From Acidimicrobiia bacterium (GTDB lineage: Bacteria > Actinomycetota > Acidimicrobiia > Spongiisociales > UBA11373): a DNA stretch of 64,000 nt. The notes beneath the pieces were generated by a model. The model was not told the DNA's origin and ran no database searches. It was given only the letters and a program-made list of their open reading frames with translations. The stretch lies in contig JBBDWO010000026.1 of the NCBI GenBank assembly GCA_040902765.1, positions 1 to 64,000 on the forward strand, in the 5' to 3' direction. The position numbers were made by a program, and so were the translations under genes. Below are positions 42,898 through 51,158 of the stretch, one piece after another. Numbering within the stretch: the stretch's first letter is position 1; each line of letters starts with the position of its first letter.

Positions 42898-44318
42898 GTG
42901 TTTGGTCGTGCTCGCTGCAGGGCAAGCCTCGTAGCCCTGATGCTGGTTGCAGGGGTGTTCATCGTGGCTCCGGCGGCGGCGGTGATCTCGTTTGGGCCGA
43001 CCAACTGGGCGGCGGCAGCGATGACTATGGCAGGGGGGTGGCGGTGGATGGGTCGGGCAACGTGTATACCACGGGCTACTTCTTTGGGACGGCGGATTTC
43101 GATCCCGGTGCCGGCACGCTCAATCTGACCTCGGCTGGCAGTGGCGACGTGTTTGTCTCCAAGTTGGATTCCGCCGGCAACCTGGTGTGGGCCCGCCAAC
43201 TGGGCGGCGGCCTCGACGACATTGGCCAAGGGGTGGCGGTGGATGGGTCGGGCAACGTCTATACCACCGGTCACTTCTCGGGGACGGCGGATTTCGATCC
43301 CGGTGCCGGCACGCTCAATCTGACCTCGGCGGGCGCTAGCGACGTGTTCGTGGTGAAGTTGGGCGACACGACAGATCCGGTGGTGACGCCTCCTTCTGAT
43401 GTGGTGGAGGAGGCGACGGGTCCTTCTGGTGCGGTGGTGAGCTTCGGGTCGGGTTCTGCCACCGACAATGTTGGAGTGACTTCGGGTCCGACGTGTGTTC
43501 CGCCTTCAGGTTCGTTGTTTCCGATCGGGGTGACGACGGTGACGTGTTCGGCGTCGGACGCGGCGGGGAATGTGGGTTCGGCGTCGTTCACGGTGACGGT
43601 GATTCGAGCATCTACGGTGGGTTTGGTGGATCCGGCGCAGGGCCTGTGGTATCTGCGGAACGGTGCCGGTGCGGTGACGTCGTTCTACTTTGGCAACCCG
43701 GGGGATTTCCCGATTGTGGGGGATTGGGATTGTGATGGGGATGACACCCCAGGGATGTACCGCCAGTCCGACGGGTTTGTCTACCTGCGCAACTCCAACA
43801 CCCAGGGGATTGCCGATATCCGGTTCTTTTTGGGGAACCCCGGAGGCCTCCCCATCGTCGGAGACTTCAACGCAGATGGCTGTGACACGGTTTCGATCTA
43901 CCGGCCGTCGGAGGGCCGCTTTTTCATCATCAACGCCCTCGGCCAAAACGACGGGGGCTTGGGTGCCGCCGAGTTCTCCTACTACTTCGGTAACCCCGGC
44001 GACAAGCCGTTTGTGGGTGATTTCAACGGTGACGGGACAGAGACCGTCGGGTTGCATCGCGAGTCCACCGGACTGGTGTATTTCCGCAACACCCACACCC
44101 AGGGTGTCGCCGACTCCCAGTTCATCTTCGGGGATCCCGGTGACCGGCTGATCGCCGGAGACTGGGGGATCGTCGATGGGGTGGACACCCCGGCGGTGTT
44201 CCGACCCTCGACGACGACCTTCTACTTCCGGCACACCAACACCCAGGGCAACGCCGACTCGCAGTTCACCTGGGGATCAACCACCTGGCTGCCGGTAGCA
44301 GGAGCATTCGGTCTCTGA
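42898..44318 (+). pseudogene. Secreted beta-propeller/HYR/FG-GAP repeat protein, frameshifted after the signal peptide
   Basis: The signal peptide (VALMLVAGVFIVAPAAA) is read from GTG 42898 in one frame, but the body continues in another. The switch falls in the short run GGCGGCGGCGG near 42972-42984. The body has two 45-residue repeats (GQGVAVDGSGNVYTTGHFSG, FDPGAGTLNLTSAG), a HYR-like domain (SFGSGSATDNVGVT, GVTTVTCSASDAAGNVG) and four to five FG-GAP-like repeats with Asp-rich loops (DFPIVGDWDCDGDDTPGMYR). It would be an exported, calcium-binding adhesion-type protein. A slip in the GGC run could switch it on and off, or be a sequencing error. Confidence 0.75.
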
Positions 44319-44636
44319 CCCTCCGGTCACGAGCTTCGGCGGGGCGCAATGCCCGTAGAAGGTTGGGGTGTTCGACCTCGATGTGACGTCATGCGTTCGA
44401 TCCTGTGGATACCCCGGGAGCAGCCGACACCCCACCACTCGGAACCCGCTGCGGCGACGCCCCGCGGACTCGCCGTTGGGGCTCCTGGCCCGCACTGCGA
44501 TTGCTCGGGGCTTGACCGCCCCGGCTTCAGGTCGAACGATCTCCCGAGAGACTCGCAGCCCCGGGTTCAGTCTCAAGGGTTGGTTGTCAGGGACAGCGCT
44601 CGCAGGGCTGCCCAGTGGCGCCGGTGCGGTGTGTGC
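44319..44636. other. Intergenic region without recognisable gene
   Basis: About 320 bases with only short open frames lacking coding character on either strand. I see no repeat or hairpin of note. Confidence 0.4.
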
Positions 44637-44909
44637 TCACCATTCCGGATCTTGTACGCGTAGTGGATCGAGAGTCCGGTTGCCGCCGCTATGGGCGCTG
44701 CCGACACAGTGCGGACCGTTGGGTAGATCGTGTTCGACGATCATCAGCTCCGAGCTGGTCGCGGCATCTTTGAGTTCTTGTTGGTGGCGGTCGAGGATGC
44801 CGGCGTGTCCGAGTCGTTCAGCGACGACGGCTTGTCCGTTGATCTTCTGGCTGAGGAGTTGGCGGGCGATGGTGAGGCCGGTCCCGTTGGTGTCGGTGTA
44901 GGCCTGGGC
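44637..44909 (-). pseudogene. Unidentified gene fragment with coding-like codon use
   Basis: On the minus strand, 90 codons between two stops read QAYTDTNGTGLTIARQLLSQ, KINGQAVVAERLGHAGILDR and so on, with strongly GC-biased third positions, as in real genes here. There is no plausible start at the 5' end. The plus-strand readings have the valine/glycine-rich look of an antisense shadow. Origin unknown. Confidence 0.4.
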
Positions 44910-44985
44910 TCAGCGGCTTCCTGACGGCGCACGGGGCCGGGCGGTGCTTTATCGTGTGGACCTACATCGATCCGACGGGAGGGAC

Positions 44986-45402
44986 ATGAGTGCCGCCGAC
45001 TTCCTGAAGAAGACCGCCCTCTTCGGTGGGCTCACCGACGCCGACGTGGACAACGTGCTGCGGACCGCCAAGGAACGCAGCTTCCCGGAAGGTGATCTGG
45101 TGATCGAGGAAGGTGCCACCGGGCGCGGCTTCTACCTCATCTTGTCGGGTACCGCTCAGGCGCGCAAAGGCGAGACGGTGCTGGCCGACTTCGGGCCGGG
45201 TGGCTACTTCGGCGAAATGGCGGTCCTTCTCGAGGACACGCCGCGGACCGCCGATGTCGTCGCCACCAGCGACCTGACCTGTCTCGTGATCACTTCCTGG
45301 GATCTCCGAGCCTTCCTCACCACGCATCCGGACGTCGGGGCGCGGATGATGGGTGAGTTGCTCCGGCGTCTCCGCGACACCGACGCACTCCTGCTGGACT
45401 GA
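44986..45402 (+). CDS. Cyclic-nucleotide-binding domain protein
   Basis: A 138-residue stand-alone cNMP-binding domain (LFGGLTDADVDNVLRTAKER, IEEGATGRGFYLILSGTA, GYFGEMAVLLEDTPRTADV) with the phosphate-binding cassette FGEMAVL...RTA. There is no DNA-binding domain, so it is not a CRP transcription factor. The ATG 44986 is preceded by GGGAGGGAC. The next gene, an MBL hydrolase, begins 7 bp after its stop. The pair may be a cAMP-gated module, by inference. Confidence 0.85.
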   Translation: MSAADFLKKTALFGGLTDADVDNVLRTAKERSFPEGDLVIEEGATGRGFYLILSGTAQARKGETVLADFGPGGYFGEMAVLLEDTPRTADVVATSDLTCLVITSWDLRAFLTTHPDVGARMMGELLRRLRDTDALLLD

Positions 45403-45409
45403 CACCAGC

Positions 45410-46231
45410 GTGAGCGAGGATGCCTCAGCATCGTTGATCGTCGCCGGATGCCGCGGTTCCATCGGGGTCTCCGGCGAGCAGTACCGCCGGTACGGGGGGA
45501 ACACGACCAGCCTGTACACCATGGTGGAACCCGATCACTATCTGGTGGTGGACGGGGGGACCGGGCTCCGTCGCCTGCAGCACTCGCTGACACCGGGCCC
45601 GAAGCGTTTCACGCTGCTGCTCACGCACTACCACTGGGATCACATCCAGGGGCTCCCCATGTTCGCTCCGTTCTTCGAAGCGGCCAACGAGTTCGTGGTG
45701 TACGGCATGGACTACGAGGGTTCGGGCCCGCAGGAGATCATCGACGGCATCATCTGCCCACCCTGGTGGCCGATCACTCTGGCCAAGGCGACCGCTCGGG
45801 TCGAGTATCGGACCATCGAAAGGTCGATCACCGTCGGCTCGGTGGTCGTCGACCCGATCGACCTCACTCACCCTCAGGATTCGATCGGATTCCGGCTCAC
45901 CAAGGACCGGTCCATCGTCATCGCCACCGACCATGAGGCTGGCGATCCTGCGGTGGACGGCCGTCTGGTCGAGGCGGCGCGGGGGGCGCAGGTACTCATC
46001 CATGACGCGCAGTACACCCCCGACGAGTACCGGGCCATGCGGGTTGGGTGGGGGCACAGCGACTGGGAGAGTGCTACCAGGGCCGCACGGGAGGCCGGTG
46101 TCGAGCGTCTGATCCTCACCAGCCACGATCCCGATCGTTCCGACGACGGCATCGATGCCATCCGAGCCGCGGCTCGGACTCGCTTCCCGCGTACCGACGC
46201 CGCCTTCGAGGGGATGTCGATCCCGTTCTGA
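45410..46231 (+). CDS. MBL-fold metallo-hydrolase
   Basis: A 273-residue metallo-beta-lactamase fold. The GGNTTSLY opening and VVDGGTGLRRL are followed by the metal motif THYHWDHIQG (His73, His75, Asp77, His78) and later VGWGHSDWESA and ILTSHDPDRSDDG. This pattern is like tRNase Z/PhnP-type and cNMP-phosphodiesterase-like hydrolases. The pairing with a cNMP-binding protein makes a cyclic-nucleotide phosphodiesterase role worth testing. The start is GTG 45410. Its stop touches the nested hairpin element. Confidence 0.82.
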   Translation: MSEDASASLIVAGCRGSIGVSGEQYRRYGGNTTSLYTMVEPDHYLVVDGGTGLRRLQHSLTPGPKRFTLLLTHYHWDHIQGLPMFAPFFEAANEFVVYGMDYEGSGPQEIIDGIICPPWWPITLAKATARVEYRTIERSITVGSVVVDPIDLTHPQDSIGFRLTKDRSIVIATDHEAGDPAVDGRLVEAARGAQVLIHDAQYTPDEYRAMRVGWGHSDWESATRAAREAGVERLILTSHDPDRSDDGIDAIRAAARTRFPRTDAAFEGMSIPF

Positions 46232-46322
46232 GAGGGCGCGGCAATAGGTCGCGTGTCCAATGAGGTTTCTGCTTGCCACAAGCAGAAACCTCATCCCGGA
46301 GCGAGCCATTGCCGCGCCCTCT
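46231..46322. other. Nested hairpin element, copy 2
   Basis: The outer stem AGAGGGCGCGGCAAT (46231-46245) pairs with 46308-46322. The inner stem ATGAGGTTTCTGCTTG (46260-46275) pairs with 46279-46294 across a CCA loop. The internal loops are TCGC...ATGA and TCATCCCGGAGCGAGCC. It lies between two convergent genes. Confidence 0.85.
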
Positions 46323-46327
46323 GATCG

Positions 46328-47893
46328 CTACTCGTCGGGCGGGAGCCACCGCGGGTCGAACAGGCTCAGCGAGTTCCACAGCAGCCACCCGCCGCCGTTC
46401 TCCTCTGCGGCGCGGATGCTCTCCAGGACCTGCGCTGGCGACCAGGAAAACCCTTGGAGCCACGGCCGCATCAGGGTCCCGCCGACATTGCGCAGCGACG
46501 CCGATTCGAGTGCCTCGGACACCACCGTGTACGGGTGGTCGTTTGGTTCATCGAGGTTGAGCCACCCCCGTCCGTAGTGGCTCGGATACAGCATGCCGCT
46601 GAGGGCGTCTGCCGACATCGACAGCTCCTCGACCCGCTGCCCGATCCCCTGGTCGTCGGGCACCGACAGGATGATGCCGAAGATGTCGGCAGACACGGCA
46701 CACCCTTCGGCATGGAGTCGCTGACGCGCCTCGGCGAGGAAGTCGGAGATCGTCTGGACCCGCACCTCCTGGGAAACCGCGCTGATCGAATACTCGGCGA
46801 CGGTGGTGTTGCCGTCGGTAGGGAACCGGACGTAGTCGAACTGGATCTCGTCGAAGCCCATCCGGCACGCCTCGACGGCGATGGAGAGCGGGTACTCCCA
46901 GGCGTCACGATTGGTGGGATCCAGCCAGGTCAGTCCCTTGACGTTGCGCCACACCTCACCGGTCTCGGAGTTGTGGATCGCCCACTCGGGCCGGGCGGGT
47001 GCGGCCCAGTAGTCCTGGAAGGTGACCACTCGGGTGATGGTGTACAGCCCTCGGCGGTGGGACTCGGCGATGGCGTATTCGGCGTCGTAGTGGGCGGTCA
47101 TGGCGCCGAACTCCCGCGCCAGTTCGTGGTCCATGGCGTAGACCACCTGGCCGTCCTCGATCTTGGTGTCGAAGACGAGGGTGTTGATGACCGTGCCCTC
47201 GATCAGGCCGAAGATCCAGTCGAGATCGGCACCGGTGTGGACCCGGATGCCCCGGACGACGAAGGGCGCGATCGGGACGTCGAACCGCCCCGGGTCACCG
47301 TCCCAGTACGCCTCGGTGTCCTCCCAGGCTATCTTCGAGATCTCGAGCGTGCCCGGTTCCACTCCTGACAGTTCGAACGAGCCGAAGTCGCCGGTGATCG
47401 CCGTCCGGTCGCCCAGGGTGACATTGGCTCCGAGCAGCCCGACACCGCGAGGGCCGACCACCCTCCCCTGCAAGACCCGCGGGTTCACCATCAGGGTCAG
47501 CCCGGACTGCCGCGGCAGCTCGCCGACCTCGTAGGTGGCCGGGTGGTACCCGCTGGCGGCGACGAAGAGGCGCTCCGGGGCTTCGAAGGCGATGGCGGCA
47601 CCCCCGTTCTCGTCGGTGGTCACCGTGCGGCCGCCCTCGTTGGTGACCGTTGCGCCGACGACCGGTTGGCCGGTGCGTTCGTCGACGATCAGGAGATGCA
47701 CCGGGTCGCCGCTGATGAGGCTGGTGACGAGGATCCAGAGGCCGATGATCACGATCGCGCCGGTGGCGAAGGCGGTGCCCTTCAGAAGTAGCGCGGCGAT
47801 GTTCCGACGACGGCGGGGTCGTCGGAAGCGGGTTCTGCTGCGGCGGCCGTCGAGGATCTCGAGGCCGCCGCGATCCTGACGCATGGTCCTCAT
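46328..47893 (-). CDS. Membrane-anchored putative glycoside hydrolase (DUF4015 type)
   Basis: A protein of about 521 residues with a basic N-terminus, one TM anchor (TGAIVIIGLWILVTSL) and a carboxypeptidase-regulatory-like beta domain (TGQPVVGATVTNEGGRT). A second such segment and a TIM-barrel domain typical of DUF4015 follow (NTLVFDTKIEDGQVVY, GFDEIQFDYVRFPTDG, VSADIFGII, GMLYPSHYGRGW, MRPWLQGFSW). FDYVRFP is the family hallmark. The polysaccharide target is unknown. I chose ATG 47893; ATG 47884 is possible. It ends six bases from the hairpin element. Confidence 0.82.
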   Translation of the reverse strand: MRTMRQDRGGLEILDGRRSRTRFRRPRRRRNIAALLLKGTAFATGAIVIIGLWILVTSLISGDPVHLLIVDERTGQPVVGATVTNEGGRTVTTDENGGAAIAFEAPERLFVAASGYHPATYEVGELPRQSGLTLMVNPRVLQGRVVGPRGVGLLGANVTLGDRTAITGDFGSFELSGVEPGTLEISKIAWEDTEAYWDGDPGRFDVPIAPFVVRGIRVHTGADLDWIFGLIEGTVINTLVFDTKIEDGQVVYAMDHELAREFGAMTAHYDAEYAIAESHRRGLYTITRVVTFQDYWAAPARPEWAIHNSETGEVWRNVKGLTWLDPTNRDAWEYPLSIAVEACRMGFDEIQFDYVRFPTDGNTTVAEYSISAVSQEVRVQTISDFLAEARQRLHAEGCAVSADIFGIILSVPDDQGIGQRVEELSMSADALSGMLYPSHYGRGWLNLDEPNDHPYTVVSEALESASLRNVGGTLMRPWLQGFSWSPAQVLESIRAAEENGGGWLLWNSLSLFDPRWLPPDE

Positions 47894-47976
47894 GGGTCCG
47901 TTCGCGCGGGCTGGGCGCAAAGCATAGGGAGAGCGCTGCGACTCGGGAGGTGGAAGGCCGATGGGATACTTGGCCC

Positions 47977-48291
47977 GTGTCGCTCATCACCGACCTCGAC
48001 GTGCGTGATCGTTGGCTGGCTGACGGTCGATCCGCGGTCGCCGTCACGGTCATCGCGGTGGGCGGCACCGTACCGCGACCGGCCGGCTCCCGGATGCTGA
48101 TCGCCTCGGACGGGGAGATCGTCGGATCGGTGAGCGCTGGCTGTGTGGAGTCGGAAGTGGTCATTCACGCCGCCGAGGTTCTGGCGAGCGGCGAGCCGCA
48201 GGTCCGTTCTTACGGGATCAGCGACGAGGCGGCGTTCCAGGTCGGCCTCGCCTGTGGCGGGACGATCCGGGTGCTCATCGAGCCATGGTGA
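47977..48291 (+). CDS. XdhC/CoxI family protein, N-terminal domain
   Basis: A 104-residue protein with the XdhC_CoxI motif set: VIAVGGTVPRPAGSRMLI, GSVSAGCVESEV and GLACGGTIRVLIEP. In most bacteria this domain is joined to a Rossmann domain in one XdhC protein that loads sulfurated molybdenum cofactor into xanthine dehydrogenase. Here it ends in a stop, and the Rossmann part is a separate overlapping gene. The start GTG 47977 was chosen by family N-terminus; GTG 47950 is possible. The purine-degradation genes earlier in the window would use the urate made by such a dehydrogenase. Confidence 0.8.
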   Translation: MSLITDLDVRDRWLADGRSAVAVTVIAVGGTVPRPAGSRMLIASDGEIVGSVSAGCVESEVVIHAAEVLASGEPQVRSYGISDEAAFQVGLACGGTIRVLIEPW

Positions 48292-49034
48292 GCGCACTCG
48301 ACGCGGCTCGTCAGATCGTCGCCGCCGGCAGGACCGGCGCGCTGGTGACCGTGCTGAGCGGCCCGCACCGCTGGGAACGCCTCGTCGTCGACGGAGACGG
48401 ACAAGCCATCGCCGACCCGCACGGCGTGATCGACGATGGCGCGGCCGCCATCCTGACCGGGGTCATCGGGCGCGAGGCGACGGGCGTGGTCGAGCTCGGG
48501 AACACCGAGGTGTTCGTCGAGGTGATAGGACCCGGTCCGACCCTCGTGATCTGCGGGGCAGGCCCGATCGCCGAGGCTCTGTCCGCGATGGCCACGCCCG
48601 CCGGGTTCACCGTGGACGTGATCGACCCGCGCCGGGCTTTCGTGCGACCCGAGCGGTTCCCGATGGCTCGATCGGTACGACAGGGGTGGCCGGACCAGAT
48701 CCTCGCCCTCGACGCGCTCGATTCGCGCACCTACGTCGTGTCACTGCTCCACGAGGCTCGCTTCGAAGCCGACCTGTTCCCGCTGTTGCTCAGCTCGTCG
48801 GTTCGCTACATCGGGGCACTGGGCTCGCGCAGGACGCACGCCGCCCGACTCGACCGGCTCAGGAGCGAAGGTTTCGAGGAGACAGACCTCGAGCGCATCC
48901 ACGGCCCGGTCGGCCTCGACATCGGGGCGGAGACGCCCGAAGAAATCGCGGTGTCGATCCTTGCCGAGATGGTGGTGACCCGCAGGGGGGCCGATCGGCT
49001 CAGAGCGCGCGCAAATAGGTCGCGGGTCAAATGA
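48285..49034 (+). CDS. XdhC family Rossmann-domain protein
   Basis: A 249-residue protein with the XdhC C-terminal Rossmann domain: VICGAGPIAEALSAMA, VDVIDPRRAF, YVVSLLHEARFEADL and SVRYIGALGSRRTH, then GPVGLDIGAETPEEIAVSI. Its ATG overlaps the preceding stop by 7 bp (ATGGTGA), so the two halves may be translated in tandem or joined if there is an error in the sequence. The last dozen codons (RARANRSRVK) and the stop lie inside the nested hairpin element, so insertion of the element has rewritten the C-terminus. Confidence 0.82.
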   Translation: MVSALDAARQIVAAGRTGALVTVLSGPHRWERLVVDGDGQAIADPHGVIDDGAAAILTGVIGREATGVVELGNTEVFVEVIGPGPTLVICGAGPIAEALSAMATPAGFTVDVIDPRRAFVRPERFPMARSVRQGWPDQILALDALDSRTYVVSLLHEARFEADLFPLLLSSSVRYIGALGSRRTHAARLDRLRSEGFEETDLERIHGPVGLDIGAETPEEIAVSILAEMVVTRRGADRLRARANRSRVK

Positions 49035-49094
49035 GGTTTCTGCTTGTGGCAAGCAGAAACCTCATCCCGGGGCGAGCCTATTTGCGCGCGCTCT
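49002..49094. other. Nested hairpin element, copy 3
   Basis: The outer stem AGAGCGCGCGCAAATAGG (49002-49019) pairs perfectly with 49077-49094. The inner stem ATGAGGTTTCTGCTTG (49031-49046) pairs with 49050-49065 across a TGG loop. The internal loops match copy 2. It overlaps the 3' ends of both convergent neighbours. Confidence 0.88.
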
Positions 49095-49843
49095 CAGCGG
49101 CTGGCGACGATGAAGATCCGGCGGAACGGGAAAAGGGTGGTGCCGTCCGGCCGACGGGGATAGGCGGAGCGCACTCGCTCGGCGTATTCGCTCAGGAACG
49201 CCGGTCCGTCCTCGCCGAGGACCTCCAGGTGGGGCCGGGCCGCGGTGCCCGACACCCACCGCGGCACCGGGTCGTCCCCGGTGAGCAGATGGATGTACTC
49301 GGTCTCCCACAGGTCGATCCGGTAGGCTACCGGGGCCAGGGCGTCGTAGTACTCCTCGGGATCCGCCACCGGCCGCTCTCGCCGAAGGTGTCCGACACGG
49401 TCACGCCATCGGGGGCTCGCCGCCGTCTCGGCGAGGATGGTGTGCGACGGGGCGTCGAAGTTGCGGGGCATCTGCACAGCGAGCACGGCGGTTCCGGCCA
49501 TGAGGCGTGGGAGCAGCGTCGTGTGTCCGTCGACCCACTGCAGCACCGCGTTGCACACGGCCACGTCGGCGGTCTCCGGCGGCTCCCAGTCGGTGATGTC
49601 GCCCGAGACCCAGCGGACATCGGTTCGCTGACGGGCGACCTCGAGCATCTCCGCCGACGAGTCCAGCCCGGTGATGTCGGCATGGGGCCAGCGTTCGGCG
49701 AGGAGCGCCGTGACCAGTCCCGTGCCGCAGCCGAGGTCCCAGACGCTCCCCGGTGAGTCGACGGGGATGCGGGCGAGGAGGTCGACCGCCGGTCGCAGGC
49801 GATCGTGGGTGAACTCGAGGTACCGGTCCGGATCCCATCTCAC
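49094..49843 (-). CDS. tam: Trans-aconitate 2-methyltransferase-like enzyme
   Basis: A 249-residue SAM-dependent methyltransferase with RWDPDRYLEF at the start, motif I VWDLGCGTGLVTALLA, post-I ITGLDSSAEML, NAVLQWVDGH and MPRNFDAPSH. These agree with the Tam family, which methylates trans-aconitate to relieve aconitase inhibition. The start is GTG 49843. The stop codon uses the last base of the nested hairpin element. Another small-acid methyltransferase specificity cannot be excluded. Confidence 0.82.
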   Translation of the reverse strand: MRWDPDRYLEFTHDRLRPAVDLLARIPVDSPGSVWDLGCGTGLVTALLAERWPHADITGLDSSAEMLEVARQRTDVRWVSGDITDWEPPETADVAVCNAVLQWVDGHTTLLPRLMAGTAVLAVQMPRNFDAPSHTILAETAASPRWRDRVGHLRRERPVADPEEYYDALAPVAYRIDLWETEYIHLLTGDDPVPRWVSGTAARPHLEVLGEDGPAFLSEYAERVRSAYPRRPDGTTLFPFRRIFIVASR

Positions 49844-49885
49844 GCGGAGCCTACGTGACCTGCGGGCCGCACGCCGCGGCCGGGC

Positions 49886-51073
49886 TCATCGGCGTGCCGA
49901 GGCCAGGAGGAACACGCCAGCCAGGAGCGCAGCGGTCGGTCCGAGCCCGATCAGCGAGATCGTGTCGGAGACACTGCCACCTATGCCCTGGTACACCTGG
50001 CTGACGAAGAAAATGGGCATCGCCAGGATGGCCAGCCCGAGAGGGAGATGGGCGAGTCGGGCGCGGGGGAGGGCGATGAGTGCAGCGGCGAGAGCCGCCG
50101 CCCCGAGAAGCACCCAGGCGATGGCGGGTTGCGCAGCGGTCGCCACGTCCCACAGGAAGGCGAAGGGGATCTCGAAGGCATCGAGGTCGCCTCCACCGTC
50201 GCGGAGCCAGGGCAGGGCTACCGCAGCCCCGATCGAGAGGATTCCCAGCAGCGGGAGGACGAACCGCCGGAGCGTCGACGGGGTTCGCTCGTCGGACACC
50301 CTCGACGCGGCGGGGGTGGCGCCGCGTCGGTCCAGCATCACCAGGCGTCGGTTGTCCACCCAGCCGGACCAGCCGTTGTCGCCGACGACGCGGGCCCAGT
50401 CACCTCGCGTCTCGGCCACCACGAGCTCCACCCGCGGTTCCAGGTGCACGTCGGCGGGTGCCCTCCCGTCCGGTCGCGGCCATGCCGGGAGGCCACCGCG
50501 GGGCACAACGTGAGTCGGCGCCCATACCCGCTCCAGGACACGGGTGTGCTCGGCTTCGGGCTCCGGTTCGTCGTCAACGACCTGGGTAGCGTCCGGATCG
50601 GCGGCATCGGTGTCAAACTGTGACACCGGCGGTGCGAACGGTGAGGCACCGGCCTCGGGCACCGCCACGGCCGGGGCGTCGGCGGTGGTTGCTGGTGAGG
50701 GGGCGAGTGCGGTCTCGGCGAGTCCGGCGATGGCATAGACCCCGCCGAGCACCGAGTGCTTGGACAGTCGGTCGGCAGCGATCCGCGCGGTGAGGGTGGC
50801 GGTCAAGACGCCGTCTTCGAATCGGACGTCGGTGGCGACCCCGGGAACCGGTTCGGCGAGCGCCGCCACGATTCCGTCAACGCGGTCGGCCGGCGCCTCG
50901 GGTTCGATCATTCGATGGGTCAGCAGCAGGTCGCCGTCGCTCTCGGCCACATCGATGCCGACGGGCCGGTCGCCGACGACCGTGATCTCGCCGTCCGCGA
51001 TGGAGCGGACATCGGGGTTCGCATCGAACCACGGACGCACGCGTTGCAGGACGCCTTCGTGTTCTGTCGTCAC
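49886..51073 (-). CDS. YbjN-like/SH3-like domain membrane protein
   Basis: A protein of about 395 residues with an unusual domain order. A YbjN-like domain comes first (residues about 1-115, VLQRVRPWFDANPDVRSI), then an acidic linker and an SH3-like domain (VELVVAETRGDWARVVGDNG, WSGWVDNRR). Four or five TM segments follow at the C-terminus. The SH3-like part suggests cell-wall or peptide contact, but in this order it would be cytoplasmic unless the topology is unusual. No function can be assigned. The start is GTG 51073 or 51076. It is divergent from the YbdK gene. Confidence 0.65.
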   Translation of the reverse strand: MTTEHEGVLQRVRPWFDANPDVRSIADGEITVVGDRPVGIDVAESDGDLLLTHRMIEPEAPADRVDGIVAALAEPVPGVATDVRFEDGVLTATLTARIAADRLSKHSVLGGVYAIAGLAETALAPSPATTADAPAVAVPEAGASPFAPPVSQFDTDAADPDATQVVDDEPEPEAEHTRVLERVWAPTHVVPRGGLPAWPRPDGRAPADVHLEPRVELVVAETRGDWARVVGDNGWSGWVDNRRLVMLDRRGATPAASRVSDERTPSTLRRFVLPLLGILSIGAAVALPWLRDGGGDLDAFEIPFAFLWDVATAAQPAIAWVLLGAAALAAALIALPRARLAHLPLGLAILAMPIFFVSQVYQGIGGSVSDTISLIGLGPTAALLAGVFLLASARR

Positions 51074-51158
51074 CACCGCAACGCTACTCGCACCGGGGAG
51101 GTTCGGGCAGCACCGACCGGTAGGGTTCACCCGTTCCGACACGAGAAGGGGAGGGCGG

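Noticed and set aside
44368-44901. 177-residue plus-strand frame
   Set aside because: Arg/Ser/Pro-rich, no family motifs, and antisense to a more coding-like minus-strand segment.
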